A stretch of 64,000 bases of DNA, taken from positions 210,155,178 through 210,219,177 of the forward strand of contig CM071599.1 in assembly GCA_036435485.1 (NCBI GenBank). The letters are read 5' to 3'. The notes beneath the pieces were generated by a model that saw only the letters and a list, made by a program, of their open reading frames with translations, searched no databases and was not told the DNA's origin. Source of the DNA: Saposhnikovia divaricata. Taxonomy: Eukaryota; Streptophyta; Magnoliopsida; Apiales; Apiaceae. The translations under genes were made by a program, and so were the position numbers. Below are positions 32,737 to 45,255 of this stretch, in pieces. Within the stretch, counting starts at the first letter, position 1. Each line of letters begins with the position of its first letter.

Positions 32737-33726
32737 ATGTTGAATGGGAAATTCAAGGATATGGATTCTTCAAGTGAACAATCAGCTCAGGATTCAAATG
32801 CAACTACAAATGATGATTTGTTTGCAGGTAAATATTGCTTGCTTTCAACAACTTGTTCTAACAGTTGGATAATTGACAGTGGAGCTTCAGACCATATGTG
32901 TTATGACATTGCTTTATTTGATTCATATAACACAATTTCCAGTGATCAGACATGCATTACTATACCAGATGGTAGTATTGCACCAGTTACTCGTATTGGT
33001 AACATACATTTAACTAATGGAGTTCTACTAAAGGATGTGCTTTATGTTCCAAATTTCAAGTTTAAACTCATTTCTGTACATAAGCTCTGTGAGGATAATG
33101 GTTATTCAGTCAGTTTCACTTCTGGTTTATGCACACATCAGGGGCCTTCAATGATTCCAATCACTCTCGGTAGTCTTTCTCAAGGATGCTATTTTGCTGC
33201 TCCACAACTGTTCAGTCAAGATAAAGGTTCTGTAGCTTCTTTTCTTCCTGCAAAGGTAAACCTTCTTGTTGCTCATTCAGGCGTGTCAAATAGACTGGAT
33301 GAAGCAAAGTTACTTCACCTTAGAGTGGGACATATACCATTTTCTCAGTTACAGTTTATTGACAATAAGGTTGATGTTGCTGCCATTACTTCTGAATGTA
33401 TTTGTAGTATTTGTCCTGCTGCAAGACATCATAGACTATCTTTTTCTTCCACTAAAATAAAGTCTAAATCCATTTTTGAAATGATTCATGTTGATGTTTG
33501 GGGACCTTATAAGTCTGCTACACATAATGGTTGCAATTTGTTTTTGACAATTGTAGATGACTTTAGTAGAGCAACATGGGAACATTTGATGAAACATAAA
33601 ACTGATTCAGTTGATATTTTAGATAGATTTATTGTGTTTGTTCAAAAACAATTCAAGGTTTCAATTCAAACCATTAGAACAGATAATGCTAAGGAGTTAT
33701 TTGAGGGCAGAATTGTTCATGTTTAC
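32737..33726 (+). pseudogene. Protease and N-terminal integrase of copia 2 (interrupted)
   Basis: It contains the protease signature WIIDSGASDHMC, then the integrase zinc domain (HLRVGHIPFSQL, CSICPAARHH) and the first two catalytic acids (IHVDVWGPY and IRTDNAKEL). The reading frame ends inside the inserted gypsy LTR, 30 bases after the TSD start. The third catalytic residue lies at 42720-42745 on the far side. Confidence 0.92.
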
Positions 33727-35629
33727 TTTAACATCCCAACATTTAGCTTAAAATAATAAACATTTTCAAGTCCACTAAATTAAAATTCTCCAAGAAATAA
33801 CCAATCCAAACAATACCAATCTCCAACTTACAGTCCATAAAGTAAAGCTTAAACTTATAGTGTCCAACTCCAAATTCAAAAGCACACTTACTAAAGTCCG
33901 AAATAAATTCTATAATTCTAATAAAAATGCAAGAAAATAAATAAGCTCCGCTAAACCCGCACTCGCGCTCATCCCATAAGTGGCCCAACTAGTTAGGATT
34001 ACCTGCCGGGGAAAAACAAGAAACAAAAACCGGCAGTGAGCGAAAGCTCATATACGGATAAGAATGATGACAAGGTGAATAAGAGTTAGACATGATGACA
34101 ATAATGAAATAAACAAAATATCTAAACGAGAAATAAAGACAAACTTGGACAAAATAAAAATACTACCAAATCTTAAAACCACAATGTAAACATACGTGCT
34201 TTCCAATCCAAAATAGCCATGCTTTATACATACACTTACACTTACGAATCATACTCAACACAATATAATGGAAAGCAAAACTTACACACTAATAGGGGAG
34301 ACAATCTTACACTTACAGGATGTCCTACATTTTCGGTTATCCAGAAATATGTAGTCATCAAAAGAAACTTACAGGGGCTTGCATAGCACAAAGCAAATGC
34401 TACCCAAAATGGCCAAACATACATATACGGAATAGTCATGACTATATGTGTCCCACTCCTCCGGCGACACGCCTATACTATTTAAGTACACCGCATAGGA
34501 GGTGCCAAGCACGAGATTATCCACTCGTGACGGATATCTTAAAATCTCCAAAATCACATTTATATCAAAATATAACCAAAAACATAATCCTCAAATATCA
34601 CAAACCCAATTATATTACAAAATAGACAAAGGATAGCGAAATCACAACCTGATCAGTTCTGAAAAATGGGAAATTACACTATGAAGATAAATTCAAATCA
34701 AAAAGTATAAAACACGAAAATCATAGGAAATTCCAAGACCTTTCCAGAATGGTAAGGCTCATTAAAAACGGACAAATAACGAACTCTGAAAGTAGATATT
34801 TGCGAACAGCAAAACAGAATCAGCACCTGACTTATTTAGTATTATACTATTTACGACAATAGAAACATAGAATTTAGCAGCGGAGTGTAAACAAGAAACG
34901 TAGAACGCGGAAATACCTTTCTGTAGATATATTACTCATAAAATATGCATAAAATTTCAATTTAATACGAATTTTCAAAGTACGAGTATCAGTTCAGAAA
35001 ATTCCCTGGCAGGTCACTAAAATCACAGAATACACCTAATTACGCGTAGAATCTCAGAAAAGTTAAAGAACAAAAGTTGTAGATAATTCAAATACCTTTC
35101 CAGGGACAGTAAAATCATCATCATACGACAAAAATCGAATTTTATACAGATTTTACAAGAACTCAGCACATGTAAAAGACCAATTACGACAATCTCTTAC
35201 AATCGAAACGAGGTAAAAAGCATAAAGATGATATCCGTACCTTAAAACTCAGAAATTACGAATGGTGATCAAGAATTTCAGATTTCCCAATCACTCTAAA
35301 ACCTAATACATGTATATATAACATAAAACTCGTAAGTTCTAAATTCTAAATCGAATATGATAGTCTATAAACAAGGGGTTTGTGTTTTTACCTTTAAACT
35401 CCAAAATCCTTCTCCCAATTAGATTGTATTACTCATCTCTTTCTCTTCCTCCTTCTCTTTCTCCTCCCACTTTTCCTTCTTCCCCTCTGAAAAAAATAAC
35501 GTAAGTTTAACTATCCCCTTTTTTTGTAACGTCTTTTCTTTTCTTTTTCCTTTTTTTTTTCTTTTTCTTTTTCCCAATAAATTAATTTATATTTAGTATT
35601 TAATCATATAAAATTATCGGGGTCTAACA
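33727..35629 (-). repeat. 3' LTR of the gypsy element
   Basis: Begins TTTAACATCCC and ends GGGGTCTAACA on the plus strand. Small ORFs in it are identical to those in the other LTR and are not genes. Confidence 0.95.
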
Positions 35630-35643
35630 TTCTTCCCTCCTAA
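35630..35643 (-). other. Polypurine tract of the gypsy element
   Basis: The minus strand reads TTAGGAGGGAAGAA directly before the LTR start TGTTAGACC. Confidence 0.85.
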
Positions 35644-35784
35644 TAGAAATTTCGTCCTCGAAATTTATCATACATACCTTTGCTCAAAAAGATGCGGATA
35701 ACATGCACGAACAATTTCTTCCGTCACCCAAGTAGCCTCTCTCTCTGAATGTCCTTTCCACAATACCCTCACAAAAGGAATCGT

Positions 35785-37827
35785 TCAACGACGCATTACC
35801 CTTTCTTCACGCTCTAAAATTCTTTCGGGTTCTTCCTCATAGGTCAAATCCGGCCGAACTTTATCCAAGGGACAATTTACCACATGCGATGGGTGATAAT
35901 TATATCCTCTCAGTAAAGACACATGAAACACATTATGTACCCTTGACAATTGAGGCGGCAAAGCCAACTTATATGCTACCTCTCCTACTTTTTCTAAAAT
36001 TTCAAATGGGCCAATAAATCTTGGATTCAACTTTCCTTTCAACCCAAAACGATGTACTCCCTTCCATGAAGAAACCTTTAAGAATACTCTTTCACCAGGC
36101 TCAAAACTTAAGCTCCTACGATGCACATCTACATATTTCTTTTGTCGGTCTTGAGCTTGTCTCAATTTTTCTCGTATCACCATTACCTTATCATTAATCT
36201 CTTGAACTATTTCGGGCCCTTCCAACTTCCTCTCACCAACCTCATCCCAACATATAGGTGTTCTACATCTCCTCCCATACAAAGTTCCATACGGTGCCAT
36301 CCCAATACTAGCTTGCCAACTATTGTTGTAAGCAAACTCCACAAGTGGTAAGTGTTCGTCCCACCTGCCAGCCCAATCTAGTGCACAAGCCCTCAGCATA
36401 TCCTCTAAGGTTTGAATGGTTCTCTCCAATTGACCATCTGTTTGCGGATGGAATGCTGTGCTGAAACTAAGTTTAGTACCCCATGCCTTTTGAAATCCTT
36501 CCCAAAATCGAGATGTAAACCGTGGATCTCTATTTGAAACAATACTAACTGGAACCCCATGTAATCTCATAACCTCATCTCTATAAATTTTAGCCAATTT
36601 GTCAACTGAATCAGTTGCCCGAATTGCAAGAAAGTGGGCAGATTTTGTAAGTCGGTCCACGACCACCCAAATAGCATCATGTTTCTTCAATGTTCTAGGT
36701 AAATCCATAAGGAAGTCCATGCATATATGTTCCCATTTCCACTCGGGTATCTCCAATGAGCGTAATTCCCTACCTGGCCTTTGGTGTTCAATCTTGACAA
36801 GTTGACATGTCATACACTTTGACACATAATCAGCAATATCCTTCTTCATGCCACTCCACCAAAAATGATCCTTCATGTCCCTATACATTTTGGTACTGCC
36901 GGGATGTACAGAAAATGGTGAGTTATGAGCTTCCGCCAAAAGCTCCTCTCGAATAGCTGACCTTGGAACGCACAATCGACCCAAAAGCCAAACAACGCCA
37001 TAATCATCCAAGTTAAAATTTGACGGCTTACCATCTTGAATATTTCGAACAATCTCCTGTATCTCTAAGTCCTCCTTATGTGCTTCCTTAATCCTAGAAA
37101 TCAATGTTGGTTCAATTTGCAAATTAGCCAACACACCAGCCACACCTCGCACACCAAAAGCCAACCCCATTCTTTGTACTTCTTCTTGCAATTCATTAGG
37201 TAATGCAAACAAGAAAGAAAGCCGACCAGAATTTTTGCGACTGAGTGCATCTCCAACAACATTAGCCTTACCAGGCTTATACTGAATCTGCACATCGTAG
37301 TCCTTAATCAACTCAAGCCATCTCCGTTGCCTCATATTCCGCTCCTTCTGGGTGAAGATGTATTTAAGACTTTGGTGATCAGTCCAAATCTCGCAAGAAA
37401 CCCCATACAAATAATGTCGCCATAACTTTAGAGCAAACACGACGGCTGCCAACTCTAAGTCGTGAGTCGGGTAATTTTCCTCATGTGTCTTCAACTGTCT
37501 AGATGCATATGCAATCACCTTACCATGTTGCATTAAAACCGCTCCTAACCCCTTTCTTGAAGCGTCACTATAAATAACAAATCCCTCAGACCCTGATGGT
37601 AGTGTCAATACTGGAGCTGTAGTCAACCTCTTCTTCAATTCCTGAAAACTCTGCTCACACTCATTTGTCCACACAAATCGATTATTCTTCCTCGTCAACC
37701 GTGTCAAAGGCATAGAGATAGTAGAAAAACCTTCCACAAACCTTCGGTAATACCTAGCTAGACCCAGAAAACTCCTAAACTCTGTCACTGTAGTTGGTCT
37801 GGACCATTCTTTCACAGCTGCTATTTT
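35785..37827 (-). pseudogene. RNase H and integrase part of gypsy pol
   Basis: The frame begins after an in-frame TAA (near 37830) and holds the end of RT (FRSFLGLARYYRRFV), RNase H (IYSDASRKGLGAVLMQ, DHQSLKYIF) and the integrase H2C2 zinc finger (HPGSTKMYRDMK, CMTCQ). The integrase core follows (CMDFLMDLP, then VSNRDPRFTS, then TDGQLERTI). In the second motif the usual catalytic Asp (SDRDP) is Asn. The frame stops with TGA at 35785 (CGA by one change), but the same phase goes on for about 25 codons with WKGHSEREATWV and YPHLF. That is the chromodomain-region tail of Tekay/Del-type chromoviruses. Confidence 0.92.
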
Positions 37828-39531
37828 TTACGGGTCCACCTGTATCCCTTCCGCGGAAACAACATGCCCCAAGAATGAAACTTGCCTCAGCCAAAACTCA
37901 CACTTTGAAAACTTAGCAAACAACTGACGGCTCCTCAAGACCTCCAAAACTACTTGTAGGTGTTCCTCATGCTCTTCTCCAGACCTCGAGTATACAAGAA
38001 TGTCATCAATGAATACAATAACAAACTTGTCCAAGAAGTCCCTGAAGACCCTATTCATCAAAACCATAAAGACTGATGGAGCATTAGTTAACCCAAATGG
38101 CATGACAAGAAACTCATTATGTCCATATCGTGTTCGAAAAGCTGTCTTCGGCACATCCTCATCTCTCACCCGTAACTGATGGTAACCTGATCGCAAATCA
38201 ATTTTTGAGAAAAATTTGGCCCCTTGTAATTGATCAAACAGGTCATCAATACGTGGTAATGGGTATCTATTACGTACTGTGATCTTATTCAACTCTCTAT
38301 AATCAATACAAAGTCTAATCGAACCATCCTTCTTCTTCACAAAAAGAACTGGAGCACCCCAAGGAGATACACTTGGGCGGATAACACCCTTATCAAGTAA
38401 CTCTTGTAACTGTTCCTTCAACTCCTTTAATTCAGCTGGAGCCATTCGGTAAGGAGCCTTAGAGATCGGCTCGAAACCTGGTACAAGCTCTACAGCAAAC
38501 TCAACCTCCCTCTGTGGGGGTAATCCTGGAAGATCATTCGGAAACACATCACTGAATTCCCTAACCACTGGTACATCCTTCAGTTGCGGTTGTACCATAT
38601 TTGTATCAACTATATAAGCAAGATAACCAGAACAACCCTTCTTCATTGATCTCACAACCTTCATGACAGATATCATCTTATATAAAGCACTAGGTTTGGA
38701 CCCATGATATTCGGCTACCAAACTATCACCTAACTTGAACTTCACAATTCTACTCTCACAATCGATAACTGCCAAATACTTTTCCAACCAATCCATGCCT
38801 AAAATCACATCAAAATCTCGCATATGTAAAGGTAGCAAACTAGCTGGTAGTATATGATTCCCTACCCTGATAGGACAATTAGGATACTCAACATGCACAT
38901 CTACACTCATACCTACAGCTGTGCTAATACAAATTGATGGAACTAACTCATATGATTGCACCCCAAGATGTTTAGCATAACTAGAAGAAACAACAGAATG
39001 TGTAGCACCAGTATCAAATAACACTCTAGCATCTTTATTGCCAACAAACAAAGTACTAGAAATAATACCCGGGATATTTGCTGCATCCCTAGTTGTGGTG
39101 GCATAAACACGACCGGCATTTCTCTGAACCTGATTGCCTTCCTGCTGATGTTGTGCCTGGCCCGGATTAGCATTAGATGGAGTTTGATGATGCTCCCTAC
39201 GTTGCACAGTACAATCTCTAGCAAAATGTCCAGTCCTCCCACATATATAACAAGCTCCTGTCTCCCTAAAACATGGTTTTCCTGGATGGTTACCCCCACA
39301 AGTCCTGCATCGGTCCCTTGCCTGTCGGTTTCCTTGAAAGTTCCCTCTATTACCATTATAGGTTCCCGGCCTCCTTCCACTACCAATATTTTGCTGACCC
39401 CTCTGAAAACCTCGACTCCCTACATTATTTCGGGAGTAAGATGGCCCACTCTGTCGAGACAAGTGATTCCCCTGCTGCTGAGCACCCTGAAACTGATTAA
39501 CTCGAAAGCTCTGTTGGTTGCGATTAAAACT
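37828..39531 (-). pseudogene. Zinc knuckles, protease and reverse transcriptase part of gypsy pol
   Basis: The frame continues in phase from gag after an amber stop at 39532. It has the knuckle CYICGRTGHFARDC, a second cluster CRTCGGNHPGKPC, the protease motif VLFDTGATHSVVS, then RT with LPPQREVEFAVELV, YRMAPAELKELK, WGAPVLFVKKKDG, LPRIDDLFDQL and the active-site box FIDDILVYS. It is ended by an in-frame TAA near 37828-37830. The RT copies the element's RNA in the particle; all three aspartates of the palm region appear present. Confidence 0.92.
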
Positions 39532-40580
39532 CTATGGCTCATCCCTAGCCCTCTTCCTACTGGGATCCTCCTTAACATCTAGAACAGATAACTCCTGATA
39601 CTTAGCTGCACTAATATCCTGCTCCATACTCGCAAACCTGGTAGAAATAATGTTATGCCTGTACTCCACCCTAAGACCCCACTTGAACTTGTTAGCCTTA
39701 TCTTCCTCTGACTTAATCTCTGAAGCTGCAAAACTAGCCAACCTGTTAAACCTGGAGATATACTCTGCCACTGTCTCGGTGTCACCCTGTCTCACTGTCT
39801 GATACTCACGCACATACCTCTCCCTATCAGCCACTGGAAAGTACATCTGATTAAAAAGATCCTCAAACTCATTCCAAGTCACAACATCCATATAGTGCTC
39901 CGGTTTGGTGGCAGTTACAGTAGTCCACCATCTATCAGCATCATCCTCCAACTTATATGCAGCAAACCTCGCCATAGTATTTTCAGAACAACCAATCAAT
40001 CGGAAAATTTTTCTGAGGTGCCCCAACCAGTTCTCAGCTGCTTCCGGTCCTCCTTGCCCATTAAAACTCCTAGGCTTCTGCTTATTAAATCTCTCCAACA
40101 TAGGAATGTAAGTAGCCTGATTCTGGGGATATTCATATGTATCATGATCGGGAACCACAATTGTATTTTGCTCAACCCCCTGCTGATTATTAGTGTTATT
40201 CTGCACCACATTATTAGGTTGCTCCACATTTTGCCCCTGATTCTGACCAACCACATTAGGACTGATAATTCGCTCAAGGGAGCTAACCACTGCCTGACTC
40301 ACAACATTAGCCAGCACATTCGGATCAATAGCTAACTGATTCTGAGGTTGTGCCACTGGTTGCTGAGGTGCTGGCTGCTCATTTTCCCCTAGGACATTTC
40401 CCCCTTGCTCAGTTTGAGGCACAGTTTCTGGTTGTGTCGTCGTATTCTGAATAGCACGAGTAGCTCTTCCTCTACCCCTACTAGATGAAGCAGATCCTCT
40501 ACCCCTACGCCCTGGTACAGAGCGGTTAGCCTCATAGAAGGCTGCTCACCAGAAAGTCGGGTGGATCGTCGAGTAGCCAT
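39532..40580 (-). pseudogene. Gag of the gypsy element (frameshifted, amber stop)
   Basis: The expected start ATG at 40580 (MATRRSTRLSGEQP) enters a frame that leaves gag after about 15 codons. The Arg/Gly-rich N-terminus continues in the next phase from about 40535, so one base was gained or lost there. The long open part (40422 down) holds YIPMLERFNKQKPRSFNG, ENWLGHLRKIFRLIGC and AEYISRFNRLASFA, the Retrotrans_gag domain of gypsy elements. A TAG at 39532-39534 interrupts it before the zinc knuckles. Confidence 0.9.
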
Positions 40581-40742
40581 CCTACAATCACCAATTAATT
40601 CAGTTCCACAAGTAACAAAATATAGAGGCCAAATATATATGCAATGCAACGTAGTGAAATAACAAAAAAAACAACATATCCTACATCTACCCAATCCTCA
40701 CAGGTCGAGCCTAATGCAAGTCTACAGAATCATAAAACCTTA

Positions 40743-40754
40743 GCTCTGATGCCA
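40743..40754 (-). other. Primer binding site of the gypsy element
   Basis: The minus strand reads TGGCATCAGAGC, one base from the initiator tRNA-Met site TGGTATCAGAGC. It lies two bases inside the 5' LTR. Confidence 0.85.
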
Positions 40755-40756
40755 AC

Positions 40757-42660
40757 TTTAACATCCCAACATTTAGCTTAAAATAATAAACATTTTCAAG
40801 TCCACTAAATTAAAATTCTCCAAGAAATAACCAATCCAAACAATACCAATCTCCAACTTACAGTCCATAAAGTAAAGCTTAAACTTATAGTGTCCAACTC
40901 CAAATTCAAAAGCACACTTACTAAAGTCCGAAATAAATTCTATAATTCTAATAAAAATGCAAGAAAATAAATAAGCTCCGCTAAACCCGCACTCGCGCTC
41001 ATCCCATAAGTGGCCCAACTAGTTAGGATTACCTGCCGGGGAAAAATAAGAAACAAAAACCGGCAGTGAGCGAAAGCTCATATACGGATAAGAATGATGA
41101 CAAGGTGAATAAGAGTTAGACATGATGACAATAATGAAATAAACAAAATATCTAAACGAGAAATAAAGACAAACTTGGACAAAATAAAAATACTACCAAA
41201 TCTTAAAACCACAATGTAAACATACGTGCTTTCCAATCCAAAATAGCCATGCTTTATACATACACTTACACTTACGAATCATACTCAAAACAATATAATG
41301 GAAAGCAAAACTTACACACTAATAGGGGAGACAATCTTACACTTACAGGATGTCCTACATTTTCGGTTATCCAGAAATATGTAGTCATCAAAAGAAACTT
41401 ACAGGGGCTTGCATAGCACAAAGCAAATGCTACCCAAAATGGCCAAACATACATATACGGAATAGTCATGACTATACGTGTCCCACTCCTCCGGCGACAC
41501 GCCTATACTATTTAAGTACACCGCATAGGAGGTGCCAAGCACGAGATTATCCACTCGTGACGGATATCTTAAAATCTCCAAAATCACATTTATATCAAAA
41601 TATAACCAAAAACATAATCCTCAAATATCACAAACCCAATTATATTACAAAATAGACAAAGGATAGCGAAATCACAACCTGATCAGTTCTGAAAAATGGG
41701 AAATTACACTATGAAGATAAATTCAAATCAAAAAGTATAAAACACGAAAATCATAGGAAATTCCAAGACCTTTCCAGAATGGTAAGGCTCATTAAAAACG
41801 GACAAATAACGAACTCTGAAAGTAGATATTTGCGAACAGCAAAACAGAATCAGCACCTGACTTATTTAGTATTATGCTATTTACGACAATAGAAACATAG
41901 AATTTAGCAGCGGAGTGTAAACAAGAAACGTAGAACGCGGAAATACCTTTCTGTAGATATATTACTCATAAAATATGCATAAAATTTCAATTTAATACGA
42001 ATTTTCAAAGTACGAGTATCAGTTCAGAAAATTCCCTGGCAGGTCACTAAAATCGCAGAATACACCTAATTACGCGTAGAATCTCAGAAAAGTTAAAGAA
42101 CAAAAGTTGTAGATAATATAAATACCTTTCCAGGGACAGTAAAATCATCATCATACGACAAAAATCGAATTTTATACAGATTTTACAAGAACTCAGCACA
42201 TGTAAAAGACCAATTACGACAATCTCTTACAATCGAAACGAGGTAAAAAGCATAAAGATGATATCCGTACCTTAAAACTCAGAAATTACGAATGGTGATC
42301 AAGAATTTCAGAATTCCCAATCACTCTAAAACCTAATACATGTATATATAACATAAAACTCGTAAGTTCTAAATTCTAAATCGAATATGATAGTCTATAA
42401 ACATGGGGTTTGTGTTTTTACCTTTAAACTCCAAAATCATTCTCCCAATTAGATTGTATTACTCATCTCTTTCTCTTCCTCCCTCTCTTTATCCTCCCAC
42501 TTTTCCTTCTTCCCCTCTGAAAAAAAATAACGTAAGTTTAACTATTCCCTTTTTTTGTAATGTCTTTTCTTTTCTTTTTCCTTTTTTTTTTCTTTTTCTT
42601 TTTCCCAATAAATTAATTTATATTTATTATTTAATCATATAAAATTATCGGGGTCTTACA
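40757..42660 (-). repeat. 5' LTR of the gypsy element
   Basis: Begins TGTAAGACCCC on the minus strand. Near-identical to 33727-35629, including a pyrimidine-rich tract near 42470-42605. Confidence 0.95.
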
Positions 42661-42665
42661 TTTAC

Positions 42666-44962
42666 ACTAAACATGGCATTTTGCATCAGACTAGTTGTAG
42701 TGATACCCACCAACAAAATGGAGTGGTGGAAAGGAAACATAAACACCTTCTTGAAACCACTAGAGCTTTAATTTTTCAGTCACAGATTCCAATCAGATTT
42801 TGGGGGGATGCGGTTCAGTGTGGAGCTTATCTTTTGAATAGGATGCCTATTAAGAAATTTCAGAATGTTACTCCTTATGAGAAGCTATTTGGTGTCAAAC
42901 CTTCCTATGATCATCTGAGAGCTTTTGGTTGCTTGTGCTATGCTTCAACTTCAAAAATAAACAGGAACAAATTTGATTCCAAGGCAGATGCTTGTGTATT
43001 TTTAGGATATCCTCCTACTCAAAAGGGTTATAAAATCCTACATCTTCAGTCTCTTCATATTTTTGTCAGTAGGGATGTTAAATTTCATGAGAAACATTTT
43101 CCCTATCATATTTCAAAGACCCTACATCAATCACCAGTTTCATTTTTCCTTCCTACACATACTGAAATTCCTACTGCTTTTGATACTTCAGTTTTTCCTC
43201 TTACTCATTCTATTGATCCTTCTGTCACACAATCCTCTACTGATTCTATTGCTTCTAATTCCAATTCTCCTTATACCTCTTCTTCCAATGTTAATATACC
43301 TGTCAGAAAGTCTACTAGACAGCATGTTCTTCCAACATATTATAGTGACTTTGTTTGCAATACTTCTATTGTCAACACTACTTTACAACCACATTGGTGT
43401 AATCTAGTGTCTCTTAAATCAGTTCCAGCACCTTATAAACCACTCCTCACTCATAATAAAAATCTCTCTGAACCTACAACTTATAGTGAGGCAATTCAAG
43501 ATTCCAATTGGATTAATGCCATGCATAAAGAGCGTCAAGCCTTAGCTGATAATAATACTTGGGATGTAGTTCCTCTTCCACCTGGTAAGAAGGCTATTGG
43601 ATGCAGATGGGTGTTCAAAATTAAAAAAAAAAAAAGGCAGATGGAACTATAGAAAGATATAAGGCAAGGCTTGTTGCCAAGGGTTATACTCAACAATATG
43701 GCATTGATTATGAAGAAACATTCTCTCCTGTTGTAAAGATGGCTACTGTTAGGAGCATTATTGCATTAGCAGCTTCTAGGGACTGGAAATTGTACCAACT
43801 TGATGTGAACAATGCTTTTCTCCATGGAGATTTGCATGACAAAATCTATATGAAGCTACCAGAGGGTTTATCTTATTCCCCTAATATGGTTTGTAGGCTC
43901 AAGAAGTCTATTTATGGGCTAAAAAAGGCTAGTAGGGAATGGTTTGCTAAGTTGCTTCAGGAGCTATTATTTCAAGGCTTTACTCAATCAAAGAATGATT
44001 ATTCTCTCTTTATTAAGAAATCTGGTACTCAGATCACTATTGCAGCTGTTTATGTTGATGATATTATCCTCACTAGTAGTGATCTTGCTTCTATTCAGTC
44101 CTTGAAGTCTCATTTGGATAGAGTTTTCAGTATAAAGGATTTAGGTCTTCTTAATTTCTTTTTAGGGATTGAGGTTACATATACTATTGCTGGAATAGTT
44201 CCGACTCAACATAAATTCACCGAAGAACTATTACAGTTTAGTGGTCTATCTTCTTTTAAGCCTGTAGTTACTCCTCTCCCTTTGAACCTTAAACTTCAAG
44301 CTAATTCTGAGAAATTTTTCATGATGCTGAATTTTATAGAAGTTTAGTAGGAAAGTTAAATTTCCTTACTAATATAAGGCCTGATCTTGCTTTTACTGTT
44401 CAAACTCTAAGCCAATATATGCATGCTCCTCGAGTGTCTCACTATGAAGCCCTTTTACACACTTTGCATTATGTTGCTTCCACTGCAGAACAGGGTATTT
44501 TACTTAAAGCAGGATCTCAATTAACTCTTCAAGCCTTTTCTGATTCTGACTGGGGTTCTTGTCTGGATACCAGACGGTCAGTTTTAGGTTACATTTTACT
44601 CTTTGGTAATTCTTCTATGAGTTGGAAGTCTAAAAAACAGTCTATTGTGTCTAAGTCTTGAAGAACTAGGAGTTACTAATCTCCAACCTGTCACTCTGTT
44701 TTGTGACAATCAATCTGCACTCTATATTGCCAAGAATCCAGCTTTTCATGAGCGAACTAAACACATAGCTATAGACTGTCACTTCACTCGAGAGAAGGTC
44801 CTTAAAGGTCTTCTTTATCTTTCTTATTTGCCTACCACTGCTCAGCTGGCTGATACGCTTACTAAGATTGTTCATTCACCTCAATTCAATCTTCTTAAGT
44901 CCAAGCTTGGTATGACTCAGTCCATCCCCAGCTTGGGGGGGGTGTTGAACTATCCACTATAG
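42666..44962 (+). pseudogene. C-terminal integrase, reverse transcriptase and RNase H of copia 2
   Basis: The segment resumes integrase (THQQNGVVERKHKHLLET, third catalytic Glu), then a Ser/Thr-rich linker and RT (GCRWVFKIK; LYQLDVNNAFLHGDL; YVDDIILTSSD). There is a frame break in an A-run at 43622-43634, another near 44315-44345, and a stop with missing sequence at 44659. At that last point RNase H jumps from KSKKQSIVSKS to LEELGVTNLQPV, losing the conserved segment that carries the catalytic Glu. The C-terminal FCDNQSALYIAKNP and HIAIDCHF are retained. It cannot produce a working enzyme set. Confidence 0.92.
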
Positions 44963-45255
44963 AATAGTTTAAGTAAAGAGTCCAGGGTCAAATTATTAAT
45001 TTCACAGTTTTAGAATTCAGTTATTTTCCTGCCAGCTTCAGTAACATAGCATCAGTGTGTATATATAGATTAGTTTCATCTTCTAGAAAGTTAGTTAGTT
45101 ACATCTCTCTTTCTCTCCTATTCTCTGTAATCTCTATCTCCATTAATGGAGTTTTGATGTGATGGACTATTTCAATAAATTGTAGTTTCATACTGTTAAT
45201 CAAACACATTATACTAGTTTTTACTTCCGTTTTGTTTATAATCATACTCATAACA
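44943..45255 (+). repeat. 3' LTR of copia 2
   Basis: Begins TGTTGAAC after GCTTGGGGGGG and ends CTCATAACA; the partner is 31009-31323. Confidence 0.93.

Larger units (their letters stand above)
33727..42660 (-). mobile_element. Ty3/gypsy chromovirus-like retrotransposon (Tekay/Del type)
   Basis: This complete element of 8,934 bp is flanked by the TSD TTTAC (33722-33726 and 42661-42665). Its LTRs (33727-35629 and 40757-42660) are about 1.9 kb and differ by eye at roughly 16 sites (0.8%). On the minus strand it has a Met-type primer site, gag with zinc knuckles, protease, RT, RNase H and integrase in gypsy order, then a purine tract. Long LTRs and a C-terminal WKGHSEREATWV motif fit the Tekay/Del chromoviruses. 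Three in-frame stops, a gag frameshift and a changed integrase catalytic residue make it defective. Confidence 0.95.
31009..45255 (+). mobile_element. Ty1/copia retrotransposon 2, split by a gypsy element
   Basis: The LTRs of 315 and 313 bp begin TGTTGAACTATCC and end ATACTCATAACA. An initiator-Met primer site follows the first, and a G-rich purine tract (GCTTGGGGGGG) precedes the second. Gag, protease, integrase, RT and RNase H follow in copia order on the plus strand. The reading is broken at 33726 by a complete gypsy element and resumes at 42666 in frame once one target-site copy is removed. By eye the LTRs differ at about 12 sites plus a 2-bp indel (near 4%). The flanking pentamers (CAGAT and CGGAC) do not match. 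Confidence 0.93.

Noticed and set aside
33743..33988. ORF of 81 codons, identical at 40773-41018
   Set aside because: Lies in both LTRs of the gypsy element; non-coding LTR sequence.
38943..40335. Several ORFs overlapping gypsy gag-pol in other frames
   Set aside because: Shadows of the real gag and protease frames.
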